From contig CAWATZ010000003.1 of the NCBI GenBank assembly GCA_963784995.1, positions 1,550,001 through 1,614,000 of the forward strand: a DNA stretch of 64,000 bases, in the 5' to 3' direction. The notes below the pieces were generated by a model. The model did no database searches and was not told the DNA's origin. It worked only from the letters and a program-made list of their open reading frames with translations. Positions 1-9,400 of this stretch are shown piece by piece. This DNA comes from CAWATZ01 sp963784995. Lineage in GTDB: Bacteria; Planctomycetota; Planctomycetia; Gemmatales; Gemmataceae. Each line of letters opens with the position of its first letter. The first letter of the stretch is position 1. Position numbers and translations under genes: made by a program.

Positions 1-2106
1 TTTGACAGTAATACGATTGCCGGCAGCTTGCGGATCAAGTTCTTGTTCCTGAGACAGACGGGTCGGGACCAGAACCGGACTCCCGAGAGGCTGGTCAAGG
101 CGCTGACGGAGGAGCTGCGCGTCCAGCTGGCCCGGCGTGCGCTGCTGGGCCAGGAGAATGGCTTCCGGGCTTACCGCTCCGGGACCAGGACGACACTTTT
201 CGGCCGGGAAGTGTGTCCGAACGTGCTCCGCAGCCCGGCGGATCCGACTCCCGATCAGTTTTTCGACACCTATCGCAAGGAGCGGACCTCGGTCAACCTC
301 GCCGTGCTCGACCTGCCGGTGGCCAGCTTCCTGAGCGCGGTGAAGGAGGAGCCCAAATACGTTTATCTGAAGGACCTGTTCGACAAGTACAAGGGCCAGG
401 AGCCGACCCCGACCAGCCCCACGCCCGGCTTCAAGTCGCCGCACAAGGCGCGGTTCGCCTGGATGAGCGTGAGCCCGACTTTGCCCTACTTCCGCGAACA
501 GGCCCGGGCCTACGTCCTGGCCCAGAGCGTCCAGCAGCTGGTTTCTCCACTGAGCATGCTGGGCTCGGGGGGTGGCGGTTGTGCTGCCCCGGCTGCCTTG
601 CAGGTTGCGGCTTTCCAGGAACTCCAGGATTGGAGCCATTCCCTGCCAGTGTCGCTGCAGGCCGGCTATGCCCGCTACCTGAAGAACGAGAAGGAATACC
701 ACTGGAGTTCCCGCGAACGGGCCCTGGACAGGCCCTCGCCGCTCTATCGCGACAGTTACCTGCTGCGGCCGGCGCCCTTGACCCTGGGAGCGGCCCAGGC
801 CATCGCGGGCCGGCTGAACCCGACCGCCGGCATCTGGGGGAACCTGCTCCCGACAACCGGGGCCCTGTTCGGACCGGCCGCCCTCGCGGAGCAGCAGGCG
901 GAGGAACGGACGGCGAAACCGCTCCTGGCCGCGGCCGGGCTGACCGGCCTGGTGCCCGAGGGGAACGGCCTGATGCTCCTGACCGCTGCCCTGCTGCACA
1001 CCAAGATCGAGCCGGCTCCCCCCTATCCGGTGATGTCTGCCCAGGAGGTGGCCCTCCGCTTGCTCGATGAAGAAAGCACCCAGTACGCCAGGACCCTGTT
1101 CCGGACGGCCCTGCGCACGTTCACGGAGGACCTGACCAAGAAGAAAGATGCTGCGGAGAAGGAGGCCGTCGTCCAGGCCTTCCTCAAGAAACTGGGAGTG
1201 GAAAAGACCTATCACGTCATGAAGACGGCGGAGGATCGCTACGCCCTGGACACGGACAAGGAACTGCAGCCGCTCAAGGAAGCCTACGAAAAGGACTTCC
1301 AATTGAGAGGGCAGGTGAATTTCGGTCTGTTTTTGCTGGAGGGTCGCGGGAATGCTCTTTATGCGCCGGACGACAGCCTGATCGTCCCTGGGACCCTGGA
1401 GAGAGGCGGCGAGCCCTCGCGCTACGTCTTCTGGAAGACGGAGGACGTCCGGGCCAAGGAGCCGGCCTCTCTGGAGGCGGTGCGCTCGCAGGTCGAGGAC
1501 GCCTGGCGCTGGCAGGTGGCCCAGGCGAAGGCCCAGGCGAGGGCCCTGGAGATCGAGAAGGAACTGAAGAAAGAAGCGGAGAAGGTCGAGAACCCGGACG
1601 TCCTGGTCGATTGGCTGAACGAGAAGGTCGGCAGAGAGAAAAAGGGCAAGGTGTTCCACCTCGAAGGCGTGGCCCGGTTGATCGAGCCGAAAACACCGAG
1701 CGATCCCCGCATCCAGACCTACGTCGCGTACAGTCCGCCCAAGGAGAAGATCGAGTACCCGCCTGCGGACTTTGCCAGCAAGGTCCTGGACACGCTGACC
1801 CGGAAAGGCGACGCGGTGGTGCTGGCGGATCAGCCCCGGGCTCACTATTACGTCGCCCTGGCCACCGCCCGCAACGTGCCGAGCCTGGACGGTTTCCTCC
1901 TGTTCGTCTACGGCAGGACGCCGACCGCGAACGCGTTCTGGGGTGAAAATGCCCTGCCGGAGAACGAGAAGGCGTATCAGCAGCACGTCCTGCACGAGCT
2001 GCGCCTGGCCGCCGCCGGCGCCAAGAACGTCAACGAGCAGGGCCAGATCCTGATTTCCGACGACGTTCCCAAGACGTTTGACCGGAACACCGAGTCGGGT
2101 GATTGA
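1..2106 (+). CDS. SurA/PpiD-like secreted protein, 5' end missing
   Basis: The reading frame is open from the first base of the window, so this is the C-terminal part of a longer gene; a TTG at 28 is only an internal codon. About 700 residues are visible up to the TGA at 2104-2106. The segment around 'ERTSVNLAVLDLPVASFL' followed by a charged 'LKDLFDKYKGQEP' stretch resembles the helical SurA/PpiD N-terminal-type region of large planctomycete proteins annotated as peptidyl-prolyl isomerase-like; that is family recall, not a search. Two later charged helical stretches (about nt 1440-1660) look like coiled coil. No parvulin catalytic signature is obvious, so a chaperone role outside the cytoplasm is only a guess. 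A palindromic repeat and a strong terminator follow directly, so the gene probably ends its transcription unit. That it is coding is near certain; its function is not. Confidence 0.7.
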   Translation, partial: FDSNTIAGSLRIKFLFLRQTGRDQNRTPERLVKALTEELRVQLARRALLGQENGFRAYRSGTRTTLFGREVCPNVLRSPADPTPDQFFDTYRKERTSVNLAVLDLPVASFLSAVKEEPKYVYLKDLFDKYKGQEPTPTSPTPGFKSPHKARFAWMSVSPTLPYFREQARAYVLAQSVQQLVSPLSMLGSGGGGCAAPAALQVAAFQELQDWSHSLPVSLQAGYARYLKNEKEYHWSSRERALDRPSPLYRDSYLLRPAPLTLGAAQAIAGRLNPTAGIWGNLLPTTGALFGPAALAEQQAEERTAKPLLAAAGLTGLVPEGNGLMLLTAALLHTKIEPAPPYPVMSAQEVALRLLDEESTQYARTLFRTALRTFTEDLTKKKDAAEKEAVVQAFLKKLGVEKTYHVMKTAEDRYALDTDKELQPLKEAYEKDFQLRGQVNFGLFLLEGRGNALYAPDDSLIVPGTLERGGEPSRYVFWKTEDVRAKEPASLEAVRSQVEDAWRWQVAQAKAQARALEIEKELKKEAEKVENPDVLVDWLNEKVGREKKGKVFHLEGVARLIEPKTPSDPRIQTYVAYSPPKEKIEYPPADFASKVLDTLTRKGDAVVLADQPRAHYYVALATARNVPSLDGFLLFVYGRTPTANAFWGENALPENEKAYQQHVLHELRLAAAGAKNVNEQGQILISDDVPKTFDRNTESGD

Positions 2107-2110
2107 GGCG

Positions 2111-2176
2111 CTGTAGGGAACGCCCTCCGTGGCGTTCCGGTGCCACGCGGAACGCCACGGAGGGCGTTCCCTACAG
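2111..2176. repeat. Palindromic repeat, 29-bp perfect arms (GTAGGGAACGCC family)
   Basis: Arms 2111-2139 and 2148-2176 are perfect reverse complements around an 8-base loop. It lies 4 bases after the stop codon of the preceding gene. It has the form of a REP-like genomic repeat rather than a gene-specific terminator, because a separate terminator follows it. Confidence 0.9.
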
Positions 2177-2191
2177 ACCAGACCCTCAACT

Positions 2192-2228
2192 CCGGAGGGG
2201 CGGGCAACCGCCCCTCCGGGCGTTTTTT
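2192..2228 (+). terminator. Rho-independent terminator
   Basis: A perfect 12-bp stem (2192-2203 with 2208-2219), a GCAA tetraloop and a run of six T (2223-2228) form a textbook intrinsic terminator. It separates the SurA-like gene from the cytochrome c-WD40 gene. Confidence 0.93.
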
Positions 2229-2346
2229 CGGGTGCGCGGCAAACGCTCCGCCGGTGCCGGTTGTTACACTGTTGTTACTTGCACTGCAGCTGCGTATCCG
2301 GGACAATCACCCTACGGCCGGTTGCCTCTGTTCCTTCGAGGGCCCC

Positions 2347-4907
2347 ATGGTTCACTCTCCTTCCGTGTTCCGCCTCGCCCTCTGGGCATCCCCGCTGTTC
2401 GCTCTGCTGCCCGCCGCGTCTGCCGCCGACCAGGCCACGACCACAAAGGCCTGGGCGGTCCTCAAAACGCACTGTGTCGCGTGCCACAGCCCGGACGGCA
2501 AGGCCAAGGGCGGCTTCGATTACGTCCTCGACCGGCAGCGCCTGGTCGCCCGCCAGCAGGTCCTTCCCGGCCATGCCGGCGATTCGCCACTCTGGCAGCG
2601 CATCCACGAAGGCGAGATGCCCCCGCCCGGCAAGCGCAAGCCGGTCGGCCCCGAGGAGCTGGCCCTGCTCAAGCGCTGGATCGACGAGGGAGCCGCCGCC
2701 CTCCCTGGGAACACGGTCGCCGCCGGGCCGGCCGTCGCCGACGTTGACGCCCTGATCCTGGCCGACCTGGAGGCCCAGGAGCCGCGCAAGCGGCGCTTCT
2801 TCCGCTACTTCTCCTTCGCTCACCTGGCCGCCGGCCAGGTGCCGGCCGCGGAGATGGAGCGGCACCGGCAGGCCCTGTCCAAGTTGGTCAACAGCCTCTC
2901 CTGGCACGCACGCATCACGAAGCCGACGCCGCTGGATCCGGGCCAGACCCTGTTCCGCGTCGATCTCCGCGATTACCGCTGGACCAGCCGGCAATGGGAT
3001 CGGCTGATCGCGACCTATCCCTATCGCCTCAAGGAGCGCTCCGCCAGCGATCGCAAGCTCGCGGAGCTGTCCGGCAGCGACGTGCCGCTGGTGCGCGGCG
3101 ACTGGTTCATCGCCACCGCCTCCCGGCCGCCGTTCTATCACGACTTCCTGCAATTGCCCGCCAGCGAGCGTGCCCTGGAGCGCATCATTAACGTCGAGGT
3201 CCTCACCAACCTGCAAGAAGACAACGCCATCCGGGCCGGGTTCAACGGCTCCGGCGTGGCTCGCAGCAACCGGATCATCGAGCGGCACGACGCGGCTCAC
3301 GGGGCCTACTGGCGGAGCTACGACTTCACCGACAACGTCGGCCGGTCGAACGTCTTCGAGCATCCGCTGGGGCCGGGGGCGGGCAGCAACGCCTTCCAGC
3401 ACGCCGGCGGCGAGATCATCTTTCACCTGCCCAACGGCTTGCAGGGCTACCTGCTGGTCGATGGCCGGGGTCAGCGCGTGGACAAGGCTCCCGCCGAGAT
3501 CGTCAGCGACCCGCGCCGGCCCGATCGCCTGGTCGAGAACGGCATCTCGTGCATGACCTGCCACGTCCGTGGTCTGCTGCCCAAGGACGACCAGGTGCTG
3601 GCTCACGTCAAGAAGAACCGGGACGCCTTCACCCCGGCAGATCGGGCCGCGATCAAGGCCCTGTACTTGCCCTCCGCCCGGCTGAAGGAGCTGGCCGCCG
3701 AGGACATGAAGCGCTTTGCCGAGGCCCTGAAAAAGGCCGGCGTCTCCGAGGGCGAGCCGGAGCCGATCGACGCGGTAGTCCAGCGCTACGAGGCCGTCCT
3801 GGACCTGACCGTCGCCGCCGCCGAGATGGGGCTGACCGCCGACGCCTTCACGAAACGCCTGCAAGGCAATCCCGTCCTGACCCGCCCCCTCGGGGCCCTG
3901 CTGGCCCGTGGCGGCACGCTGCAGCGGCAGCTGTTCCAGGAGAGCTTTGCCGAGATGGCCCGCGTTTTGCGCGAGGAGCCAGCCGGTTCAGCCGGCACGA
4001 GCAAAACCACGCCGACTCCGTTCGCGGGGCTGCGTGGCGCGGTGCGGTCGCTGGCCTTCAGCCCGGATGGCAAGCTCGCCGCCACGGGTGGCGAGGATGG
4101 CGTGGTCCGCGTCTGGAATCTGCCGGAGGGGGTCGAACGTCTTAAATTGCAAGGTCACCGGGACGAGGTCAAGGCACTCGCCTTCAGCGGCGACGGCCGG
4201 CGGCTGCTGTCCGGCGGCCGGGATCGGACACTGCGTTTGTGGGACGTGCAAACCGGGCGGGAGCTGCTCCAGCTGCGCGGCCACACCGATGGAGTGCGCG
4301 GCGTGGCGGTGTCGGCTGATGGTTCGCGGGCCGTGTCCGGCGGCGACGACCGGACCGTGCGGCTGTGGGACCTGGTCAAGGGTCAGGAGCTGCGTGCCTG
4401 GGGCGGTCCGGCGGACAGCGTGACCAGCGTGGCCCTGTCGCATGACGGCCGCTGGGTGCTGGCCGGCAGCCTGGATCACCCGTCTGGTTATGGGATGCCG
4501 GCAGCGGTCAGCGGCGGGCCCGGCTGGAGGGGCACCAGGGAGCGGTCTACAGCGTGGCCCTGTCTCCGGATGGGAAGTCGGCTGTCTCGGGGGGGAACGA
4601 CCGCATCGTCCGGCTGTGGAACGTCAAGACCGGCAAGGAAGTGCGTCAGCTGGCGAGCCACGCCAACGCGGTGATCGCGGTGGCGTTCAGCCCGGATGGC
4701 CGGCGGATCCTCTCCGGCAGCAGCCAGTACGCGACCCGCGATCGGATCCTCCGGGTCTGGGACGCCGGCACGGGCACGGAGCTTCTGGGCCGGGAGACGG
4801 CGGGGGATGAGCGCGTGGAGAGCATCGTGTTTGCGCGGGACGGCGGCCAGGTGCTGCTGTGCGATTCGGTGCGCGGTGTGCGGTTGTGGACGCTGAAAGG
4901 GCCGTAA
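2347..4907 (+). CDS. Secreted cytochrome c-WD40 protein, one frameshift
   Basis: I start at ATG 2347, preceded by GAGGG, because it opens a clear signal peptide ending 'AAS-AADQ'. A c-type haem motif CVACH follows at residues 43-47, in the planctomycete cytochrome context 'EGEMPPPG'. A middle domain carries a second haem motif, CMTCH, at about residues 402-406. From about residue 558 there are repeated WD40 blades ('SPDGK...GG.D..VRLWD'). The frame breaks near 4476-4484: 'GSLDH' should continue as a 'VRLWDAGSGQ' blade, and restoring one base there does so and carries the propeller to the TAA at 4905-4907. The protein would be about 853 residues and presumably periplasmic. An electron-transfer or substrate-binding role is inferred from the haem and propeller. 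The frameshift looks like a one-base deletion or sequence error. Confidence 0.85.
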
Positions 4908-4930
4908 TGCAGGGGCAACGATGCCTTGCT

Positions 4931-5060
4931 CGACCCCTGCCGGCTTGCCCGGCAGGTGAAGGAGGTCACTGGCTAGAAGAAGGAAAAGAAAAAGAGTTTT
5001 GTTCCGCCTTCCTTCTAGCCAGTGACCTCCTTCACCTGCCGGGCAAGCCGGCAGGGGTCG
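4931..5060. repeat. Hairpin repeat, family 1 (CGACCCCTGCCGG)
   Basis: Perfect 49-bp arms at 4931-4979 and 5012-5060 enclose a 32-base A/T-richer centre. The same element occurs at 12124, four times in tandem at 36883, and at 57968-58249, so this is a dispersed repeat. The rest of the gap to 5195 shows no gene. Confidence 0.95.
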
Positions 5061-5195
5061 AGCAAGGCCTGCAAATCGAAAGCGAACTCGAGCGGCAACA
5101 AGAGCAAGCCACCGTTGGATTGGATCAACCCGGGAATCGTCCGTTCCGGGGGTGAAGTCGTTGTGTTTGATTGATCCCAATAACAGGAGACGTTC

Positions 5196-7202
5196 ATGAA
5201 AAAGTACCTGTTGCTGGGCCTGGGAACCGTCCTGCTCGTGGGCGGTTACACCCTGGTCAAGGCCCGTCAGGAAGGAACGCCCCTCAAGGAGGAGGCGCCG
5301 CCCAGGACGGCCAGCAGCAAGATCGTCCAGGTCACCGTGTATCCCGACAGCGCCCTGGTCACCCGCGAAGTGGATGTGCCCGCCGGCCAGGGGACGATGG
5401 AACTGACCGTCAACCCCCTGCCGCAGCACACGATCAACAGCTCACTCTACTCCGAGGGCGGCGACGGCATCCGTGTGCTGACCACGCGCTTCCGCACCCG
5501 TCCCGTCAAGGAAGACACCCGCGAGGAAGTCCGGAAACTGGAGGATGAGGGCAAGAAACTCCGCCAGGAACAGGAGAGGCTCCAGGGCGAATCGCAAGTC
5601 CTGCAGCAGAACATGGGGCTGCTCACCAAGCTGGAGAATTTCACCACGGCCAGCACGACCAACGCCACCGAGAAGGGCAAACTCGACAGCGATGCCACCA
5701 TCACCCTGGCCAAGTACCTGATGGAAGGCCGCACCGAGAAGGCGCGTCAGCAGGTCGAATTGCAGCAAAAAAGTCAGGACGTCAGCGAACAGATCCAGTT
5801 CGTGGCCCGCAAGCTCAAGGAGCTGACGGCCGGCTCCAGCAAGACCGAGCGAGACGCCGTGATCGTGGTGGACAAGGCCAACAACGCTCCGGGCAAGGTG
5901 CGGTTCAACTACCTGGTCAGCACGGCCGGCTGGCGGCCGCAGTACAAGGTGCGTGCCGGCAAGAAGACGACCGACCCGGTGCAGCTGGAGTACCTGGCGG
6001 CCATCGTGCAGCAGAGCGGCGAGGACTGGCGCGGCGTGGACATGATCCTGTCCACCGCCCAGCCCATGCTCAACGCCACTCCGCCCGAACTCAAGATCCT
6101 CGCCGTCAACGTCGTTCCGCGCGGCCAGCCCCGGCAGGTGGCCGCTAACGCACCGCCGCCCGTGGCGGACTCGTTAGTGCCGCCGCAAGGAGCGCTGCCT
6201 CCGGTCGCCATGCAACCGCAGCCCCAGATGGCTGGCATTCCCCAGCTGGCGAAGATTCCCAATCTGCCCGGAATACTGGGACAGCCCGCGAACCTGGGTC
6301 TCAATCAGCCGACCGGCAAGGGCGGGGCCATCACCTTCGACAACCCCTCCGGGGCCGCCAGCGCCAAGGAGCTGAACGAACTCTCCAGGAACCTCCGCAA
6401 CTTCGCTCAGCGAGAGCTGAACAAGAAAGGGGAGGAAGTGGCTGGCAACGATCTGTGGAACGCCGCCGGCGCCCTGGAACAGGCGCGCGACCTGGTGCTG
6501 AACCTGGAGGAAACCAGCAAGCGCAAGGGCATGGGCCGCGGCACCAAGAATGAAGGGCCGAGCGTGACGTATCGCCTCAACGCGAAGCTGACGGTGCCCT
6601 CACGCAACGATGAGCAGGTGATCGAGGTGGCCCGGCTCGATCTGGAGCCCGAATACTACTACAAGGCAGTGCCGATCCTGACGCCGCACGTCTACCGCCA
6701 GGCCAACCTGGTCAACAAGACCAAGTACGTGCTGCTGCCCGGCGAGGCCACCATGTACGACGACAAGGATTTCGTCGGCCGGATGAACCTGCCTCTGGTG
6801 GCCATTGGCGAGCAGTTCACCGTCGGCTTTGGTGCCGAGCCTGCGCTGCAGGTGATCCGGCAGATGATGGACAAGGCCCGCACCATGCAGGGCGGCAACC
6901 AGATCCTCCGGTATGAGTACAACATCCGGGTCTACAGTTATCTCCCCGAGAAGGTCAAGGTCCAGCTCTGGGACCGGCTCCCCCAGGCTGAGAACGAAAC
7001 CATGGGCGTCTCCCTGTTGCAGGCTTCCCCGGAGCTATGCTCGGATGCGTTGTACGTTCGGGAGGAACGGGCCAACAACCTGCTCCGCTGGGATCTGGAA
7101 GTTCCTCAGGGTAGCAACGGCGTGAAGGCCATCGGGGTCAACTACGAGTTCAAACTGGAGCTGGACAAGCAAATGACCATCGGCAGCTTCCAGAGCAAGT
7201 GA
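5196..7202 (+). CDS. MuiA-family DUF4139 protein, copy 1
   Basis: Start ATG 5196 has AGGAG six bases upstream. The 668-residue product begins with a hydrophobic signal or anchor, then 'SSKIVQVTVYPDSALVTRE', the usual N-terminal strand of the mucoidy-inhibitor MuiA (DUF4140/DUF4139) family. A coiled coil follows at about residues 105-150 and 165-215. The DUF4139 beta domain starts at 'YLVSTAGWRPQYKVRA' and is interrupted by a Pro/Gln-rich and Gly-rich linker (about residues 310-400) before continuing to the C-terminus ('DKQMTIGSFQSK'). It is probably exported. The family's biochemical role is not established. The next gene is a close tandem paralogue, with stretches of identical DNA of about 85-90 bases shared between the two. 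Confidence 0.9.
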   Translation: MKKYLLLGLGTVLLVGGYTLVKARQEGTPLKEEAPPRTASSKIVQVTVYPDSALVTREVDVPAGQGTMELTVNPLPQHTINSSLYSEGGDGIRVLTTRFRTRPVKEDTREEVRKLEDEGKKLRQEQERLQGESQVLQQNMGLLTKLENFTTASTTNATEKGKLDSDATITLAKYLMEGRTEKARQQVELQQKSQDVSEQIQFVARKLKELTAGSSKTERDAVIVVDKANNAPGKVRFNYLVSTAGWRPQYKVRAGKKTTDPVQLEYLAAIVQQSGEDWRGVDMILSTAQPMLNATPPELKILAVNVVPRGQPRQVAANAPPPVADSLVPPQGALPPVAMQPQPQMAGIPQLAKIPNLPGILGQPANLGLNQPTGKGGAITFDNPSGAASAKELNELSRNLRNFAQRELNKKGEEVAGNDLWNAAGALEQARDLVLNLEETSKRKGMGRGTKNEGPSVTYRLNAKLTVPSRNDEQVIEVARLDLEPEYYYKAVPILTPHVYRQANLVNKTKYVLLPGEATMYDDKDFVGRMNLPLVAIGEQFTVGFGAEPALQVIRQMMDKARTMQGGNQILRYEYNIRVYSYLPEKVKVQLWDRLPQAENETMGVSLLQASPELCSDALYVREERANNLLRWDLEVPQGSNGVKAIGVNYEFKLELDKQMTIGSFQSK

Positions 7203-7209
7203 ATTTGTT

Positions 7210-7241
7210 GTAGGGTGGTCCGAGCGCAGCGAGGCCCACCG
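7210..7241. repeat. REP-like repeat, family 2 (GTAGGGTGGNCC)
   Basis: A single half-unit of the GTAGGGTGGGCCGAGCG family, which also occurs around the RAYT transposase (27677, 28342, 28454) and at 63328. It sits in the 77-bp gap between the two DUF4139 genes. Confidence 0.85.
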
Positions 7242-7279
7242 ATGCGGTTTCCCAAACCATTGCAGCACGAGAGAGTTCG

Positions 7280-9232
7280 ATGCGAAAACATCTGTCCGTT
7301 CTGATTGGCAGCCTGGTCCTGAGCCTGGGCGGCCTGTTCATGATGTGGTCGGCCCGGGCCCGCGACGCCGAGCCGGCGAAGGCCGAGCCGCCTCCCAAGG
7401 TCGCCACGAGCAAGATCGTCCAGGTCACCGTGTACCCCAACAGCGCCCTGGTGTCCCGTGAAGTGGACGTGCCCGCCGGCCAGGGCAGCATGGAACTGGT
7501 CGTCAATCCCCTGCCGGAACACACCATCAACAGCTCGCTCTACTCCGAGAGCAGCGACGGCATCCGCGTGCTGACCACGCGCTTCCGCACGCGCCCGGTC
7601 AAGGAGGACACCCGCGAGGAAGTCCGCAAGCTCGAGGATGAGCGCAAGAAATATCGCCAGGAGGTGGCGAAGCTCCAGGCTGAGTTGCAGGCCCTGCAAC
7701 AGAACATGGCCCTGCTCGGCAAGCTGGAGAACTTCACGACCGCCAGCACCACGCACGCCACCGAGAAGGGCAAGCTCGACAGCGATGCGACCATCGCGCT
7801 TGCCAAGTACCTGATGGATGGCCGGGCCGAGAAGACCCGCGAACAGGTCGCGCTGCAGCAGAAGATGCAGGACCTCAACGAACACCTCCAGTTCACCGAG
7901 CGCAAGCTCGCCGAGCTGACGGCCGGCTCCAGCAAGACCGAACTGGATGCCGTGATCGTGGTCGATAAGAACAATGACGGTCCGGGCAAGGTGCGGCTCA
8001 ACTACCTGGTCGCTGCGGCCAGCTGGAGGCCGCAGTACAAGGTGCGTGCCGGCAAGAAGACGACCGATCCGGTGCAGCTGGAGTACCTGGCGGCCATCGT
8101 GCAGCAGAGCGGCGAGGACTGGCGCGGCGTGGACATGATCCTGTCCACCGCCCAGCCCATGCTCAACGCCACCCCGCCCGAACTCAAGATCCTCGCCGTC
8201 AACGTGCTGCCGCGCTCCCAGGTCAGCCAGACCAAGCTGGCCCAGGTTCCCGGCCTGCCCGGCGGCATGATGGGCATGATGGGGCAGGGCGGGTTCCAGG
8301 GCGGGTTCCAGGGTCCGATGAACCAACCGGGGCAGGGGGGCGGCCAGGTCGGTCAGCTGGGCGCCATTCCCAATCCGATGGGTAATTCCGCAGTGGAGCT
8401 GACGAACCTGTCACGCCAGATCCGCGGGCAGGCCCAGCAGTTCCTGAACAACAGGGACGAACAGACCGCCAACGAGTTCTCCAACTACGCCGGCGGCCTG
8501 GAGCAGGCCCGCGACCTGGTCGTGGCCGCGGACCTGAGCCGCAAGGGCGGGGCCAAGCCGGGCCGGGCGCCCAAGAGCAATGAAGGTCCGAGCGTGACGT
8601 ATCACCTGAATGCAAAGCTGACGGTGCCCTCCCGCAATGACGAGCAGGTGATCGAAGTGGCCAGGCTCGACATGACTCCGGAATACTACTACAAGGCGGT
8701 GCCGATCCTGACGCCGCACGTCTACCGCCAGGCCAACCTGGTCAACAAGACCAAGTACGTGCTGCTGCCCGGCGAGGCCACCATGTATCACGACAAGGAC
8801 TTCGTCGGCCGGATGAACCTGCCCCTGGTGGCCATTGGTGAGCAGTTCACCGTCGGCTTCGGGGCCGAGCCGCAACTGCAAGTCATCCGCCAGATGATGG
8901 ACAAGTCGCGTCAAATGCAGGGCGGCAACCAGGTCCTCAAGTACGAGTACAACATCCGGGTCATCAGCTATCTCCCCGAGAAGGTCAAGGTCCAGCTGTG
9001 GGATCGCCTCCCCCAGGCCGAGAACGAGACCATGGGCATCAGCCTGGGCAAGACCACCCCGGAGCTGTGCAAGGATGAGCTGTACGTCCGCGAGGAACGG
9101 ATCAACAACCTGCTCCGCTGGGACCTGGACGTGGCTCCGGAGAGCACCCGCACCAAGCCTCTGGAGGTCAGCTACGAGTTCAAGATGGAGCTGGACAAGC
9201 AGATGACCATCGGCAGTTTCCAGAGCAGGTAA
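7280..9232 (+). CDS. MuiA-family DUF4139 protein, copy 2
   Basis: This 650-residue tandem paralogue of the preceding gene has the same order: hydrophobic N-terminus, 'SSKIVQVTVYP'-type strand ('TSKIVQVTVYPNSALVSRE'), coiled coil, then DUF4139 ending 'DKQMTIGSFQSR'. The variable middle linker differs most: here it is Gly/Met/Gln-rich ('GGMMGMMGQGGFQGG'). Long stretches of the DUF4139 part are identical to copy 1 at the DNA level (for example around 8086-8170), pointing to recent duplication or gene conversion. Start ATG 7280 follows a GAGAG-like sequence. A long hairpin follows the stop. The two products may form a hetero-oligomer, but nothing in the sequence proves it. Confidence 0.9.
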   Translation: MRKHLSVLIGSLVLSLGGLFMMWSARARDAEPAKAEPPPKVATSKIVQVTVYPNSALVSREVDVPAGQGSMELVVNPLPEHTINSSLYSESSDGIRVLTTRFRTRPVKEDTREEVRKLEDERKKYRQEVAKLQAELQALQQNMALLGKLENFTTASTTHATEKGKLDSDATIALAKYLMDGRAEKTREQVALQQKMQDLNEHLQFTERKLAELTAGSSKTELDAVIVVDKNNDGPGKVRLNYLVAAASWRPQYKVRAGKKTTDPVQLEYLAAIVQQSGEDWRGVDMILSTAQPMLNATPPELKILAVNVLPRSQVSQTKLAQVPGLPGGMMGMMGQGGFQGGFQGPMNQPGQGGGQVGQLGAIPNPMGNSAVELTNLSRQIRGQAQQFLNNRDEQTANEFSNYAGGLEQARDLVVAADLSRKGGAKPGRAPKSNEGPSVTYHLNAKLTVPSRNDEQVIEVARLDMTPEYYYKAVPILTPHVYRQANLVNKTKYVLLPGEATMYHDKDFVGRMNLPLVAIGEQFTVGFGAEPQLQVIRQMMDKSRQMQGGNQVLKYEYNIRVISYLPEKVKVQLWDRLPQAENETMGISLGKTTPELCKDELYVREERINNLLRWDLDVAPESTRTKPLEVSYEFKMELDKQMTIGSFQSR

Positions 9233-9244
9233 ACCCAACTCTCT

Positions 9245-9292
9245 TGATTTATCGTTTCGCGCTCACCCGGTTGAGCGCGAAACGATAAATCA
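9245..9292. terminator. Long perfect hairpin, probable terminator
   Basis: Arms 9245-9265 and 9272-9292 pair perfectly (21 bp) around a 6-base loop, 13 bases after the DUF4139 stop. The stem foot is A/T-rich on both strands, as in bidirectional terminators, but no long T run follows, so it could also be a repeat. Confidence 0.6.
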
Positions 9293-9400
9293 CAAGCCAC
9301 CCCTCCCCCAACCCCTCTCCCGCTTCTCAATTCCCACCGGACTGCGTATCATTGCAACAGCCCCAACGAATCCCTTGCACGGATTGAAGCGAGTTCTTCC

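Noticed and set aside
2140..2346. A start for the cytochrome-WD40 gene upstream of 2347
   Set aside because: The extra residues would be read from a palindromic repeat and a terminator, and would place the signal peptide inside the protein.
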